Assembly (NCBI RefSeq): GCF_024171995.1
Contig: NZ_JAMTCT010000003.1
Coordinates: 310,001 to 374,000, forward strand
DNA: 64,000 bases
Source of the DNA: Promicromonospora umidemergens
Lineage (GTDB): Bacteria > Actinomycetota > Actinomycetes > Actinomycetales > Cellulomonadaceae
Direction of reading: 5' to 3'
Both the position numbers and the translations under genes were made by a program. This document shows positions 18,931-28,525 of the stretch, in pieces. Positions within the stretch are counted from its first letter, which is position 1, and each line of letters opens with the position of its first letter. Below the pieces are notes generated by a model, which did not search any database, was not told where the DNA came from, and saw nothing but the letters and a program-made list of their open reading frames with translations.

Positions 18931-19764
18931 ATGGCCGACCCCTCCGATGCGGTGCAGGCCACCTCCGCCGCGCAGGCCGACGCCGGGATCGTCGCCGGCC
19001 CCCCTGGCACGCAGACGCTCGCCAGGGGCATCGCTGTCGTCAATGCCGTGGCCAGGGGCAGGACCCGCCTGCGCGACATCGCGGAGGAGACCGGCGTCGG
19101 GCGCAGCACCACCCACCGCCTGCTCCAGCTGCTCCTCGCCACCGGCTACCTGCGCCAGCTCGACGACGGCGCGTACGCGCTCGGACCGGCCCTGATCGAG
19201 CTCGGCTACCAGGCGCTGCAGGAGAACCCGGTGACCGCCATCGCCGCTCCGGTGCTGCGCGCGCTCGCCGAGCGTGTGCACGACACGGTCCACCTCGCCA
19301 TCGAGGACCGCGGCAAGGTGCTCTACCTCGACAAGATCCCGGGGACCCGCGGGGCAGTGATGCGCTCGCAGATCGGGCACCGCATGCCGCTGACCCGGAC
19401 GGGGATCGGCAAGGCGCTGCTCCTGGACGGTCCGGGGCGCTGGAGCGAACGGTTCCTTGCCGAGCGGCCGGTGACGGCCGGGCACGGCCTCGCGCAGGAC
19501 GTCCTGACCGTCGACGCGTTCGTCCAGGTCATGGAGATCTCGGCGGCCCGAGGTGTCGCGTTCGACCTGGAGGAGAACGAGCCGGGCATCCTCTGTGTCG
19601 CCGCACCGGTCCGCGACCCCTCCGGCTCGATCGTCGCGGCCATCAGCGTCACGGCGACCCGGCCCTACATGCCGCCCGAGCGGCTCGAGACGCTCGCACC
19701 CGTCGTGCGCGACGCCGCAGCCCGGATCTCGGCTGGACTGGGCTGGCGGGCACCCGGCGGGTAG
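18931..19764 (+). CDS. IclR-family transcriptional regulator of the dgo operon
   Basis: 277 residues from the ATG at 18931 (a GTG immediately upstream is also possible). The winged helix-turn-helix is at about 28-90 (RLRDIAEETGVGRSTTHRLLQLLLATGYL). The ligand-binding domain follows to the end, with GIGKALL and FDLEENEPGILCVAAPV motifs typical of IclR. Divergence from dgoK implies that it controls galactonate use, with galactonate or an intermediate as the likely effector. Escherichia coli uses a GntR-type DgoR for this task, so this is a different regulator class on the same enzymes. Confidence 0.9.
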   Translation: MADPSDAVQATSAAQADAGIVAGPPGTQTLARGIAVVNAVARGRTRLRDIAEETGVGRSTTHRLLQLLLATGYLRQLDDGAYALGPALIELGYQALQENPVTAIAAPVLRALAERVHDTVHLAIEDRGKVLYLDKIPGTRGAVMRSQIGHRMPLTRTGIGKALLLDGPGRWSERFLAERPVTAGHGLAQDVLTVDAFVQVMEISAARGVAFDLEENEPGILCVAAPVRDPSGSIVAAISVTATRPYMPPERLETLAPVVRDAAARISAGLGWRAPGG

Positions 19765-19767
19765 CGC

Positions 19768-20430
19768 TCAGCCGGCGGTGCCCGTGTAGCTGACCTCGAC
19801 GCGCCGGTTCTTGGCGCGGCCTGCCGGATTGTCCTTGCCGTCCGCCTCGTTCTCCGCGATCGGCTGCCGTTCACCATGTCCCTTGACCGTGAGCCGCAGG
19901 TCCGGCCGGGCGTCGCGGAGGACGTCGGCGACCGCCTGCGCCCGGCGCTTCGAGAGCTGGTCGTTGAAGGAGTCGTCCCCGATCGAGTCGGTATGGCCGT
20001 CGACGGCCACCTTCGCGTCCTGCGGAACCTCGTCGAGCAGGTCGCGGACCGCCGCGCCGGCGCTCTTCGTGACCCGGTGCTCGCCGAACTGGAAGAGCAG
20101 GTCTGACGTCAGGCGGACGGTGGTCTCCTCGCCCTCCTCGACCACTTCCTCCAGCGGGGTGATGGAGTCGTCGGGCCGCAGGTCCCAGGTGGCGTCCTCG
20201 GCCAGCAGGTCCCACCGGGCGTCGTCCGTCCGCAGGTCGAAGGTGGCGTCCGCGCGCATCGTGTCGGTGACCGGCACCGACTCGAGCCGCTCGAGATCCG
20301 CCTGCTGCTGCTCGGCGAGCTCCGCCATGAGCGTCGGGTCCGGAGACGGGGACGGCGACGCGGAGCTGTCCGCCCCGACCACACCACCGAGGGCGAGCAC
20401 CGCCGCCAGCGCCCCGGCCGCCAGGCTCAC
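19768..20430 (-). CDS. OmpA-domain envelope protein
   Basis: 220 residues from the GTG at 20430, which overlaps the upstream lipoprotein stop by 4 bp. The first 20 residues are hydrophobic with no basic n-region, so the protein is either membrane-anchored or has an atypical signal. A Ser/Pro linker and an acidic middle with repeated WDL-type units (about 65-95) follow. The OmpA peptidoglycan-binding domain occupies about 105-218 (LLFQFGEHRVTKSA, VAVDGHTDSIGDDSFNDQLSKRRA, AKNRRVEVSY). It should bind peptidoglycan outside the membrane. Coupling to a lipoprotein gene suggests a two-protein envelope complex. Confidence 0.82.
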   Translation of the reverse strand: MSLAAGALAAVLALGGVVGADSSASPSPSPDPTLMAELAEQQQADLERLESVPVTDTMRADATFDLRTDDARWDLLAEDATWDLRPDDSITPLEEVVEEGEETTVRLTSDLLFQFGEHRVTKSAGAAVRDLLDEVPQDAKVAVDGHTDSIGDDSFNDQLSKRRAQAVADVLRDARPDLRLTVKGHGERQPIAENEADGKDNPAGRAKNRRVEVSYTGTAG

Positions 20431-21074
20431 GACCCGCCGTCCAGGTAGGTCACCTCGGCCTGGGTGAAACCGGCCAGGCCCTCGATCGGGATCACGTCGA
20501 CGGACTTGGGCTTGCCCTCGGGAGCGGGCAGGGATGCCCAGCCCTCGACCGTGCCGTGGTTCGGGAACTTGGTGAAGACCTCGTCGCGCGCAGAGGTGAG
20601 CATCGAGGCCTTGCACCGGACAGCGTCCACGCCGCCGGCCTTCCACGAGCCATCCGTGCAGAACGGCCGGTAGACCTTCAGGTTGGTCGCGTCGATCACG
20701 CTGGCCGCTGTCCCCAGACCCATGTCGTAGTACGAGACGGCGGCGTCCGGCTCGGCGTCCTCGCTGTCCCAGCGCGTGGCCCACCGGACCGTCATCGTCT
20801 GTTCGGACACGTCGACGGACCGCAGCGTGAGCGTCAGCGTGCCGCCCGCACCAGAGTCGCCCGGGATGTCCGACGTCGTCTCGGCCATCGATCCGGTCAC
20901 CGTCCGAGCAGAACCCGTTTCCTCGACAGGAGCGGCCGCCTCGCCGCCCGCCGCGACGCCGTCCTCCGCCGACCCGCTTCCGGCCGGCTCGTCCCCGGGT
21001 GCGCCGGTGCAGGCGCTCAGCGCGAGCATCCCCGTCACCAGCAGTGCGACAACCCGACCCGACGTTCGCCTCAT
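20427..21074 (-). CDS. Putative lipoprotein of unknown function
   Basis: 215 residues from the ATG at 21074, which has an excellent AAGGAG site seven bases upstream; longer upstream frames were rejected on that basis. The signal peptide ends in a lipobox LSAC with lipidated Cys22. After an acidic Ala/Gly/Glu linker, about 120 residues of beta-rich sequence follow (TLTLTLRSVDVSEQTMTVRW) with two Cys that may pair. I do not recognise the domain. It is translationally coupled to the OmpA-domain gene. Confidence 0.78.
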   Translation of the reverse strand: MRRTSGRVVALLVTGMLALSACTGAPGDEPAGSGSAEDGVAAGGEAAAPVEETGSARTVTGSMAETTSDIPGDSGAGGTLTLTLRSVDVSEQTMTVRWATRWDSEDAEPDAAVSYYDMGLGTAASVIDATNLKVYRPFCTDGSWKAGGVDAVRCKASMLTSARDEVFTKFPNHGTVEGWASLPAPEGKPKSVDVIPIEGLAGFTQAEVTYLDGGS

Positions 21075-21160
21075 GCTTCTCCTTCTCGTGGACGTCGATC
21101 TCATCGAGATCGACCGAGGTGAACGTTCCACATCTCCAGGCCCCACGCACCGATATTTCG

Positions 21161-21176
21161 GGGGCACCTCTGCCCC
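21161..21176 (-). terminator. Probable ancestral terminator of the ABC exporter operon
   Basis: GGGGC and GCCCC arms (21161-21165, 21172-21176) lie about 15 bases beyond the displaced copy of the ABC gene 3' end at 21189-21217. This is where a terminator would sit if that copy was once the true end of the gene. Confidence 0.4.
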
Positions 21177-21188
21177 TGGACACCCTGA

Positions 21189-21217
21189 GCTATTCGTGCT
21201 GCCAGCTGCGCCAGAGC
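21189..21217. repeat. 29-bp direct repeat, left copy (duplicate of ABC gene 3' end)
   Basis: Identical over 29 bases to 22077-22105, which encodes the last residues and stop codon of the ABC transporter gene. This copy is detached from the gene. The two copies bound the DUF3800 unit in the manner of left and right attachment sites. Confidence 0.85.
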
Positions 21218-21254
21218 CCGGCGCCCAGCCGAGACATCGTCCAAGCCTCGTGTT

Positions 21255-21343
21255 AATCTCGGAGCAGCCTCCCCCCAAGGGGTGCGAGGAAGTGAAGCCG
21301 GGACCCCCTGATGGACGTCAGGAGCCCGGCATCGCGTTTTTCT
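21255..21343 (+). ncRNA. Candidate structured RNA beside the DUF3800 gene
   Basis: Read on the plus strand, this segment has a stem around CCCCAAGGGG. A second stem follows with outer arms GCCGGG (21297-21302) and CCCGGC (21325-21330) and inner arms CCTGA/TCAGG. Next comes ATCGCG and a run of five T. It lies directly beyond the 3' end of the DUF3800 gene. Rfam holds several DUF3800-associated RNA motifs found next to such genes in comparative genomics, and this could be one. The strand is uncertain: the T run favours plus, but the minus-strand transcript would be the gene's 3' UTR. A plain terminator is the simplest alternative. Confidence 0.45.
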
Positions 21344-21950
21344 AGAGAATTTCGACGTCGATCTCGCGTATCGCTGTTCCGAGGATCAGCCGTAGCGCGT
21401 CCACGCCACCAGACCGAGCGGCATTGACGATGCCTGCGACGGCGTCCGGAACCCACAGCATCGGTTCCTCATGGGGCAGAGCGAAGGCGACGCGGAGCGC
21501 AGCCGAGATCACGGTCTTGCTATAGAGGGCCGCCGCCATCGTCTTGTCCTTCTTGTTCAACGCTGCATGGCGCGACTCAAGATGGACCGCCGTCACTCCG
21601 ATCTGGTCAAGCTCAAAGAGCAAGCGCTCCATACACTGGCGTCTCGCGCGCTCCTGCCGCTTGGAATCCAGGGGCATCCCCACCACAACGATGCTCCATG
21701 CATCCAGCTCGGCGATGAGCGCTGCGATCTTCTCCTGACGAGCCTCGCTCTCATGACGCCAGTGGAGCCTCTTCGCCTTCCCGGAGCGCAAGGCGCGGAG
21801 ACTGTCGCGAGTCTCCTCGCATGCCCCCGGGTCGGCCACGACCGCGGCCATGAAGTACATCCCTGTCCCAGAGTCGGACGGGCCGCGCATCGACTCGTCC
21901 ACCCAGGCGTGCAGAGCGAAGTCGCCTGCGTCAGATGCTCCCCGGTTCAC
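21342..21950 (-). CDS. DUF3800 family protein
   Basis: 202 residues from the GTG at 21950, with AGGGGA about ten bases upstream. The N-terminus ALHAWVDESM carries the D-E-S motif (residues 18-20) that opens DUF3800 proteins, which are predicted to have an RNase H-like fold. Later conserved acidic and His residues (LHWRHES, VGMPLDSK, HLESRHAALNKKD) may complete an active site. By eye, base and codon use is clearly less GC-rich than in the neighbours. It is the only protein gene between the 29-bp repeats and lies on the same strand as the interrupted ABC operon. The biochemical function is unknown; family identification rests on motif recognition. Confidence 0.7.
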   Translation of the reverse strand: MNRGASDAGDFALHAWVDESMRGPSDSGTGMYFMAAVVADPGACEETRDSLRALRSGKAKRLHWRHESEARQEKIAALIAELDAWSIVVVGMPLDSKRQERARRQCMERLLFELDQIGVTAVHLESRHAALNKKDKTMAAALYSKTVISAALRVAFALPHEEPMLWVPDAVAGIVNAARSGGVDALRLILGTAIREIDVEIL

Positions 21951-21992
21951 TGGACGATAATCCCCTGGTAAACGCCCTCATACCAGTCCAGT
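21949..21992 (-). promoter_or_regulatory. Inverted repeat over the DUF3800 start codon
   Basis: ACTGGAC (21949-21955) and GTCCAGT (21986-21992) are exact reverse complements flanking the ribosome-binding site and touching the GTG start. An alternative inner pairing CTGGT/ACCAG overlaps the right arm. It could be an operator or a leader switch hiding the start. Confidence 0.4.
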
Positions 21993-21993
21993 C

Positions 21994-22015
21994 GCTATTG
22001 CATATACGCAACAGC
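21994..22015. repeat. Imperfect AT-rich palindrome near the right end of the DUF3800 unit
   Basis: GCTATTGC (21994-22001) and GCAACAGC (22008-22015) match in 7 of 8 positions around ATATAC. It is unusually AT-rich for this region. It may contain promoter elements for the DUF3800 gene or a recombinase arm site. Confidence 0.35.
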
Positions 22016-22076
22016 CAGCTTTGACCGACAGGCTCGTCCACGGCACCCAAGGCGGGCACCTATTACTGCCGGATCG

Positions 22077-22105
22077 GCTATTCGTGCTGCCAGCTGCGCC
22101 AGAGC
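22077..22105. repeat. 29-bp direct repeat, right copy (in ABC gene)
   Basis: The copy of the repeat that lies within the intact ABC transporter gene, covering the stop codon and the last codons. Its partner is 21189-21217. Confidence 0.85.
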
Positions 22106-23819
22106 TTCGCGTACTCGCCACCGGCCGCGACCAGCTCGTCGTGCGGGCCGATCTCGGTGATGCGGCCGCCGTCGAGCACCGCCACCCGGTCGGCGTCGTG
22201 CGCCGTGTGCAGGCGGTGCGCGATGGCCACCACCGTGCGCCCGTCGAGCACCGCGCTGAGCGAGCGCTCCAGGTGCCGGGCCGCTCGCGGGTCCAGCAGC
22301 GACGTCGCCTCGTCGAGGACGAGCGTGTGCGGGTCGAGCAGCACCAGCCGCGCGAGGGCCACCTGCTGCGCCTGCGCCGGAGTGAGCTTGTAGCCGCCCG
22401 AGCCGACCTCCGTGGCCAGGCCGTCGTCGAGCGCCTCGACCCAGCCGTGCGCGTCCACGGCCCGCAGCGCGTCCATCAGCTCGTCGTCGCTCGCTTCGAT
22501 CCTGGCGAGCCGCAGGTTCTCCGCCAACGATCCCACGAACACGTGGTGCTCCTGGGTCACGAGCGCCACGTGCTTGCGCAGGTCTTCCAGCGGCAGGTCG
22601 ACCAGCGGCACGCCACCCACCAACACCTCGCCCCCGGTGGGCGGGTGGATGCCGGCCAGCATGCGGCCGAGGGTCGACTTGCCGGATCCCGACGGACCGA
22701 CGATCGCCAGTCGCTCGCCCACCCTGAGGTCGAGGTCGATGCCGTGCAGCACGTCGGTGCCCGCCCGGTAGGCATAACGGACGTCGGTGCCGCGCACCTC
22801 TTCGTCAGCGGGCACGGCGTCGCTCGCCGTGCGGTCCATCGGCACCAGCCGGACGCCGATGATGCGGGACAACGACGTCGCGGCCACCTGGATCTCGTCC
22901 AGCCAGAAGATGAGCTCCCAGACGGGGCCCTGCAGCTGGTACGTGTACATGACGATCATGGCGACCATGCCGATGGTCACGGTGCCCTCGGAGGCCAGGA
23001 ACCCGCCCCAGACGAGTACCGAGATCGGCGCGAGGATGAAGGCGAAGTCCACTCCGGGGAACAGCACCGTCCGCAGGTTGAGCGTCCCGACCTCCGCCTC
23101 GAACGCCTCGTGCAGGTCGTCGTCGCCGCGCGTCGTGCGACGACGGCCGATCTTGAGCGCGTCGATCGTGCGCGCGCCCTCTACCGACTCGGTGACGGTG
23201 CCGTCGAGCCGGGCGTAGGCGGCGGACTCGCGCTGGTAGGCGGGGGTGGCTCGCTTCAGGTACCAGCGCGCGACCGCGACGAGCACCGGCACGCCCACGA
23301 ACATCCCGAGCGCCACCAGCGGCGACACGACCAGGCTGAACGCGATCGTCAGCACGAGCGTCACTACCGCGATAACCAGCCGTGGCACGCCGAAGCGCAC
23401 GGCGTTCTGGATGCGGTTGACGTCGCGGGTCGTGCGGGCGATCAGGTCACCGGTGCCCGCGGTCTCCACCGTCGACAGCGGCAGGGACGTGACCGTCTCG
23501 ACGAACTCCTCGCGCATGTCCGCGAACACCGTCTCGCCGAACACCATGGCGCGCCGCTGCGCGAACCGCGTGATCAGGGCCTGCAGCACCACCGCGGCGA
23601 CCGCGACGAGCACCAGGTTCCGCGCCACCTCCAGCGTGGTGCCCGCCGTGACGGCGTCGACGAGCCGGCCGAGCACGAACGGTCCCGCCAGGCCGGCCGT
23701 CGCGGCGACCGTGTTGGCCACCGTGATGACGACCAGGGGCGCCCGGTGCCGCCCGAGCATCTTTCGCGTGTACTGCCACGTGTCGGCCGCGTCGGCGATC
23801 GGCAGGATCTTTCCCGTGC

Positions 23820-23823
<4 letters not shown>
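22078..23823 (-). CDS. ABC exporter half-transporter, catalytic ATPase subunit
   Basis: 581 residues from the ATG at 23823; the frame is open further but overlaps the upstream ABC gene. Six transmembrane helices lie in about 30-320. The nucleotide-binding domain has an intact Walker A (GPSGSGKST, near 378), Q-loop (VTQEHH), Walker B with catalytic Glu (LVLDEAT, near 500) and H-loop (AIAHRL). Its signature motif is degenerate, LTPAQ in place of LSGGQ. It is the second gene of the pair with a 4-bp ATGA overlap, so it should form a heterodimer with the upstream product. The exported substrate is unknown. Its 3' end was duplicated by the DUF3800 insertion. Confidence 0.92.
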
Positions 23824-25631
<1,808 letters not shown>

Positions 25632-25715
25632 GATCTACACGGTACGGAGCACCACTGACATTGATCCACGCTTTATCCCGGCGGCAGATCGCACGCCGGA
25701 GAAGGCATATCCTCG

Positions 25716-26129
25716 ATGACTGTGAGTACCCCTCAGACTGCTCCCGAGATCTCCGCCGAGGCAGCCGCCACCGCGATCCGCAAGGCCCGCGGCGCGATGG
25801 CCCGCTACCGCTTCATGGCGCTCGTCACCGGTGTCATGCTGCTGATCCTCTGCGTCGAGCTGGGCATCAAGTACGGCGCGGGCGCACTGACCGACGTCGA
25901 CGGAGTCATGCCGTTCATCGCGTGGGTGCCGTTCGCGCACGGCTGGATCTACGTGGCATACCTGGTCACCGTCGCCGACCTGTGGTCGAAGATGCGCTGG
26001 GGCTTCGGCCGCCTGATCACGATGGTGATCGCCGGCGTGGTCCCGGTGATGTCGTTCGTGCTGGAGAAGAAGATCCACGCCGAGGCCGAGGCGAAGCTCG
26101 CCGCACTGGAGACGCGCTACCTGGGCTGA
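25716..26129 (+). CDS. DUF3817 integral membrane protein
   Basis: 137 residues with three hydrophobic helices (about 34-52, 65-88 and 100-118). Polar ends surround the helices; WVPFAHGWIYVAYLVTVADLW and a conserved Arg/Lys-rich stretch between helices are typical of DUF3817. The family is widespread in actinobacteria and its function is not established. Its 3' end overlaps the convergent unknown gene by 13 bp. It is divergent from the ABC exporter, with an 84-base spacer. Confidence 0.85.
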   Translation: MTVSTPQTAPEISAEAAATAIRKARGAMARYRFMALVTGVMLLILCVELGIKYGAGALTDVDGVMPFIAWVPFAHGWIYVAYLVTVADLWSKMRWGFGRLITMVIAGVVPVMSFVLEKKIHAEAEAKLAALETRYLG

Positions 26130-26935
26130 CGCCTCTGCGCGTCCAGCTCGGCCCGCAGACGGGCGCCCAGCATCCCGACGATCTCGGTGCCCGGCTCGTC
26201 GTCGTCGGGCAGCATCTCGACGAACGCCGTGGCGATGAGGTCGTCGACGGCTTCGTCCGTCCCGAGCTCGGCCTCGAGGAGGTCGAGCACGGCCCGTACC
26301 TCCGCCGCGGGATCCGGGTCCACCGAGGTGAACAGGCGGACCACGGTGGACCGCTCGTCCTCGGTCCAGTCGTCGTCGATCTCGAGGGACGCCCCGTCGG
26401 TGAGCAGCGCGATCTCGCGCTCCGCGACGTCGCCGAGGAACGGGTGGGCCAGCACCTCGTCGTGGTATCCGTAGCGCTCGACGTCCGCGAGGGGCCGTAG
26501 CGCGGGCACCGCCTGGAGCAGCCGGTCCAGGAACGCGGCGACCGTCGGCTCGTTGCGGTGGTCACGGTCCTGGTCGAGCGCGGCGCGCACCCGCGGGCCC
26601 AGCACGTCGGCGAGATCCCCGCCCGGCTCGCCGGGAGACGGGACATGGATCAGGTAGGCGCTGATGACGTCCTCACCGACGAGCGGTGGTCCGGCCTCCA
26701 GCTCGGCGCCCAGCGCCCGCATCGCGTCCCGAGCGGCCGGGTCGCCGGCCCGTACCCGGACCATGAGCTCCGCGGAGACCAGCTCCATCACGAACCCGTC
26801 GGTCATCAGGTCGGCGTCGAGGCCGGCGTCGAGCCCTGCCCTGACCTCACCCGTGGCGACCTCCCCCGCGAGCGGCACTGCGCGGACCAGGTGCTCCCAC
26901 CAGGCGGATCCGGTCCATGGTCCGGTGTCAGTCAT
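26117..26935 (-). CDS. Unknown acidic protein with internal duplication
   Basis: 272 residues, soluble and acidic, with no signal or membrane segment. Two halves repeat: residues about 65-121 and about 208-265 share a DPAA start, an alpha-helical stretch, and then GxDLADVLGPRVRAALD versus GTEIVGMLGARLRAELD. A fold made of two copies is therefore likely. No catalytic motif is evident. It runs convergently into the DUF3817 gene and is otherwise isolated. I do not recognise the family. Confidence 0.7.
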   Translation of the reverse strand: MTDTGPWTGSAWWEHLVRAVPLAGEVATGEVRAGLDAGLDADLMTDGFVMELVSAELMVRVRAGDPAARDAMRALGAELEAGPPLVGEDVISAYLIHVPSPGEPGGDLADVLGPRVRAALDQDRDHRNEPTVAAFLDRLLQAVPALRPLADVERYGYHDEVLAHPFLGDVAEREIALLTDGASLEIDDDWTEDERSTVVRLFTSVDPDPAAEVRAVLDLLEAELGTDEAVDDLIATAFVEMLPDDDEPGTEIVGMLGARLRAELDAQRRQPR

Positions 26936-27061
26936 CCTCGTCCTCTCGGTTCACCGCTCGTCGCAGACCGCTGATCAGCAGGTGCGCCTACCGTCCACCT
27001 ATCCTTGCGCATCCCCTGGGCGTCCCGGCCGGAGGCGTGCCGCACCTGGTTCAATGCAGAC

Positions 27062-28228
27062 GTGACCGCTCATGCCTTCGACGCCCTCACCGCTGACCGC
27101 CTCCGCGACAACGGCAGCCTCAAGTGGACCGCTTTCCCCGGCACCATCGGGGCCTGGGTCGCCGAGATGGACTTCCCGCTCGCGCCCCCGATCGCCACCG
27201 CGCTGCACGACGCCGTGGACCGCGGACTGCTCGGCTATCTCCCGCCGACCCTCGTGACCGGCATGGTCGAGGCGTACGTGTCGTTCGCCGCCGACCGGTA
27301 CTCGTGGAAGGTGGACCCGGACCGGGTGCGTCCCGTGTCCGACGTGCTGACCGCGCTCGAGCAGACCATCACGCACTTCTCGCGCCCCGGTTCGCCGGTC
27401 ATCCTGCCGACCCCCGCCTACATGCCGTTCCTCACGCTGCCCGGCGGGCTCGGCCGCGAGGTCATCCAGGTCCCGATGCTGCGCGACACCGACGGCCGGT
27501 ACACCTACGACCTCGACGCGCTCGACGCCGCGTACCGCGCGGGCGGCCACCTGCTGGTGCTCTGCAACCCGCACAACCCGATCGGCCGGGTGCTGGAGCC
27601 CGACGAGATGCTGGCCGTCGCCGAGGTGGTGGACCGCCATGGCGGTCGGGTGTTCTCCGACGAGATCCACGCGCCGCTCGTCTACCCGGGGCACCGGCAC
27701 GTCCCGTACGCGTCCCTGAACGAGACGACGGCGGGCCACACCCTCACCGCCACCTCCGCCTCGAAGGCGTGGAACCTGCCGGGTCTCAAGTGCGCGCAGA
27801 TCGTCCTGTCCAACGACGCGGACGTGCAGCTCTGGAACCAGGTGGGCCGGCGCGTCGAGGGCGGGGCGTCGACGCCGGGCGTCCTGGCGAACCGGGTCGC
27901 GTACACCGAGGGCCGGGACTGGCTCGACGACACTGTCGCCTACCTGCACGGCAACCTCACCCGGCTCGGCGAGCTGCTCGACGGGAGCGGGATCGGGTAT
28001 CGCGCACCGGAGGGAACCTATCTGGCCTGGCTGGACTGCCGAGGCCTGGACCTCCCCGACGGGGCCACCGGTGTCGCGGACCACTTCCGGGAGCACGCGG
28101 GCGTCGCCCTGACCGACGGCGGCCTGTGCGGCGAGGAGGGCCACGGTTTCGTACGGTTCAACGCCGCGATGCCGCGGCCGGTCCTGGAGCAGGCGGTCGG
28201 TCAGATCTTGGACGCTGTCCGGGCATAG
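27062..28228 (+). CDS. MalY/PatB-type PLP-dependent C-S lyase (aminotransferase class I/II fold)
   Basis: 388 residues from the GTG at 27062; an upstream ATG at 27005 would add a 19-residue non-homologous lead. Fold-type I PLP enzyme: the cofactor Lys235 lies in TSASKAWNLPG, with CNPHNPIGRV (about 168-177) and FSDEIHAPLVY (about 198-208). The N-terminal WVAEMDFPLAPPI is typical of MalY/PatB. Likely reaction: cleavage of cystathionine or cysteine S-conjugates to a thiol or homocysteine, pyruvate and ammonia. It is cytoplasmic and stands alone. Gene context does not fix the substrate. Confidence 0.88.
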   Translation: MTAHAFDALTADRLRDNGSLKWTAFPGTIGAWVAEMDFPLAPPIATALHDAVDRGLLGYLPPTLVTGMVEAYVSFAADRYSWKVDPDRVRPVSDVLTALEQTITHFSRPGSPVILPTPAYMPFLTLPGGLGREVIQVPMLRDTDGRYTYDLDALDAAYRAGGHLLVLCNPHNPIGRVLEPDEMLAVAEVVDRHGGRVFSDEIHAPLVYPGHRHVPYASLNETTAGHTLTATSASKAWNLPGLKCAQIVLSNDADVQLWNQVGRRVEGGASTPGVLANRVAYTEGRDWLDDTVAYLHGNLTRLGELLDGSGIGYRAPEGTYLAWLDCRGLDLPDGATGVADHFREHAGVALTDGGLCGEEGHGFVRFNAAMPRPVLEQAVGQILDAVRA

Positions 28229-28237
28229 ATGCGCTGG

Positions 28238-28265
28238 TGTGCGCAAAGGGCTACGATTGCGCACA
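28238..28265. promoter_or_regulatory. Operator/promoter of the toxin-antitoxin pair
   Basis: A perfect 9-bp inverted repeat, TGTGCGCAA (28238-28246) and TTGCGCACA (28257-28265), with a 10-base centre. The centre contains TACGAT, a plausible -10 box. The right arm ends on the A of the antitoxin ATG, so transcription probably starts at or near the start codon (leaderless mRNA). This is typical placement for autoregulation by the antitoxin-toxin complex. Confidence 0.65.
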
Positions 28266-28525
28266 TGACCGCCATCGCCGCACGAGAACTTCGCAACCAC
28301 ACTGCAGAGATTCTTCGTCGTGTCGCGGACGGAGACCATGTCACCATCACACAGCACGGGACCCCGGTCGCGGAGATCGGGCCGGTGCGCAACGCACGAG
28401 CCAGATCGCTGCGCCGCGCCGAGCTCGTCCAGATCTTGAGCTCGGCCCAGGCGGACGCCGGTCTGCGTCAGGATCTCGACGAGCTCGCGGGCGACAGCAC
28501 GGACGACCTCGGCCCGATCCGGTGA
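28265..28525 (+). CDS. vapB: Phd/YefM-family antitoxin
   Basis: 86 residues from the ATG at 28265. The N-terminal Phd/YefM DNA-binding fold has the signature AARELRNHTAEILRRVADGDHVTITQHGTPVAEI. The C-terminal half (about 50-86) is polar and probably wraps around the toxin. The stop overlaps the toxin GTG (GTGA at 28522-28525), so expression is coupled with antitoxin first. It should neutralise the PIN-domain RNase downstream and repress the shared promoter through the perfect palindrome at its start. Confidence 0.88.
   Translation: MTAIAARELRNHTAEILRRVADGDHVTITQHGTPVAEIGPVRNARARSLRRAELVQILSSAQADAGLRQDLDELAGDSTDDLGPIR

Noticed and set aside
21471-21971. Plus-strand frame of 166 codons opposite the DUF3800 gene
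   Set aside because: The minus frame carries the DUF3800 motif and a ribosome-binding site; the plus frame has neither.
21189-22105. Canonical insertion sequence or transposon
   Set aside because: No transposase, no terminal inverted repeats, and the direct repeat is far longer than a usual target duplication and derives from a gene end.
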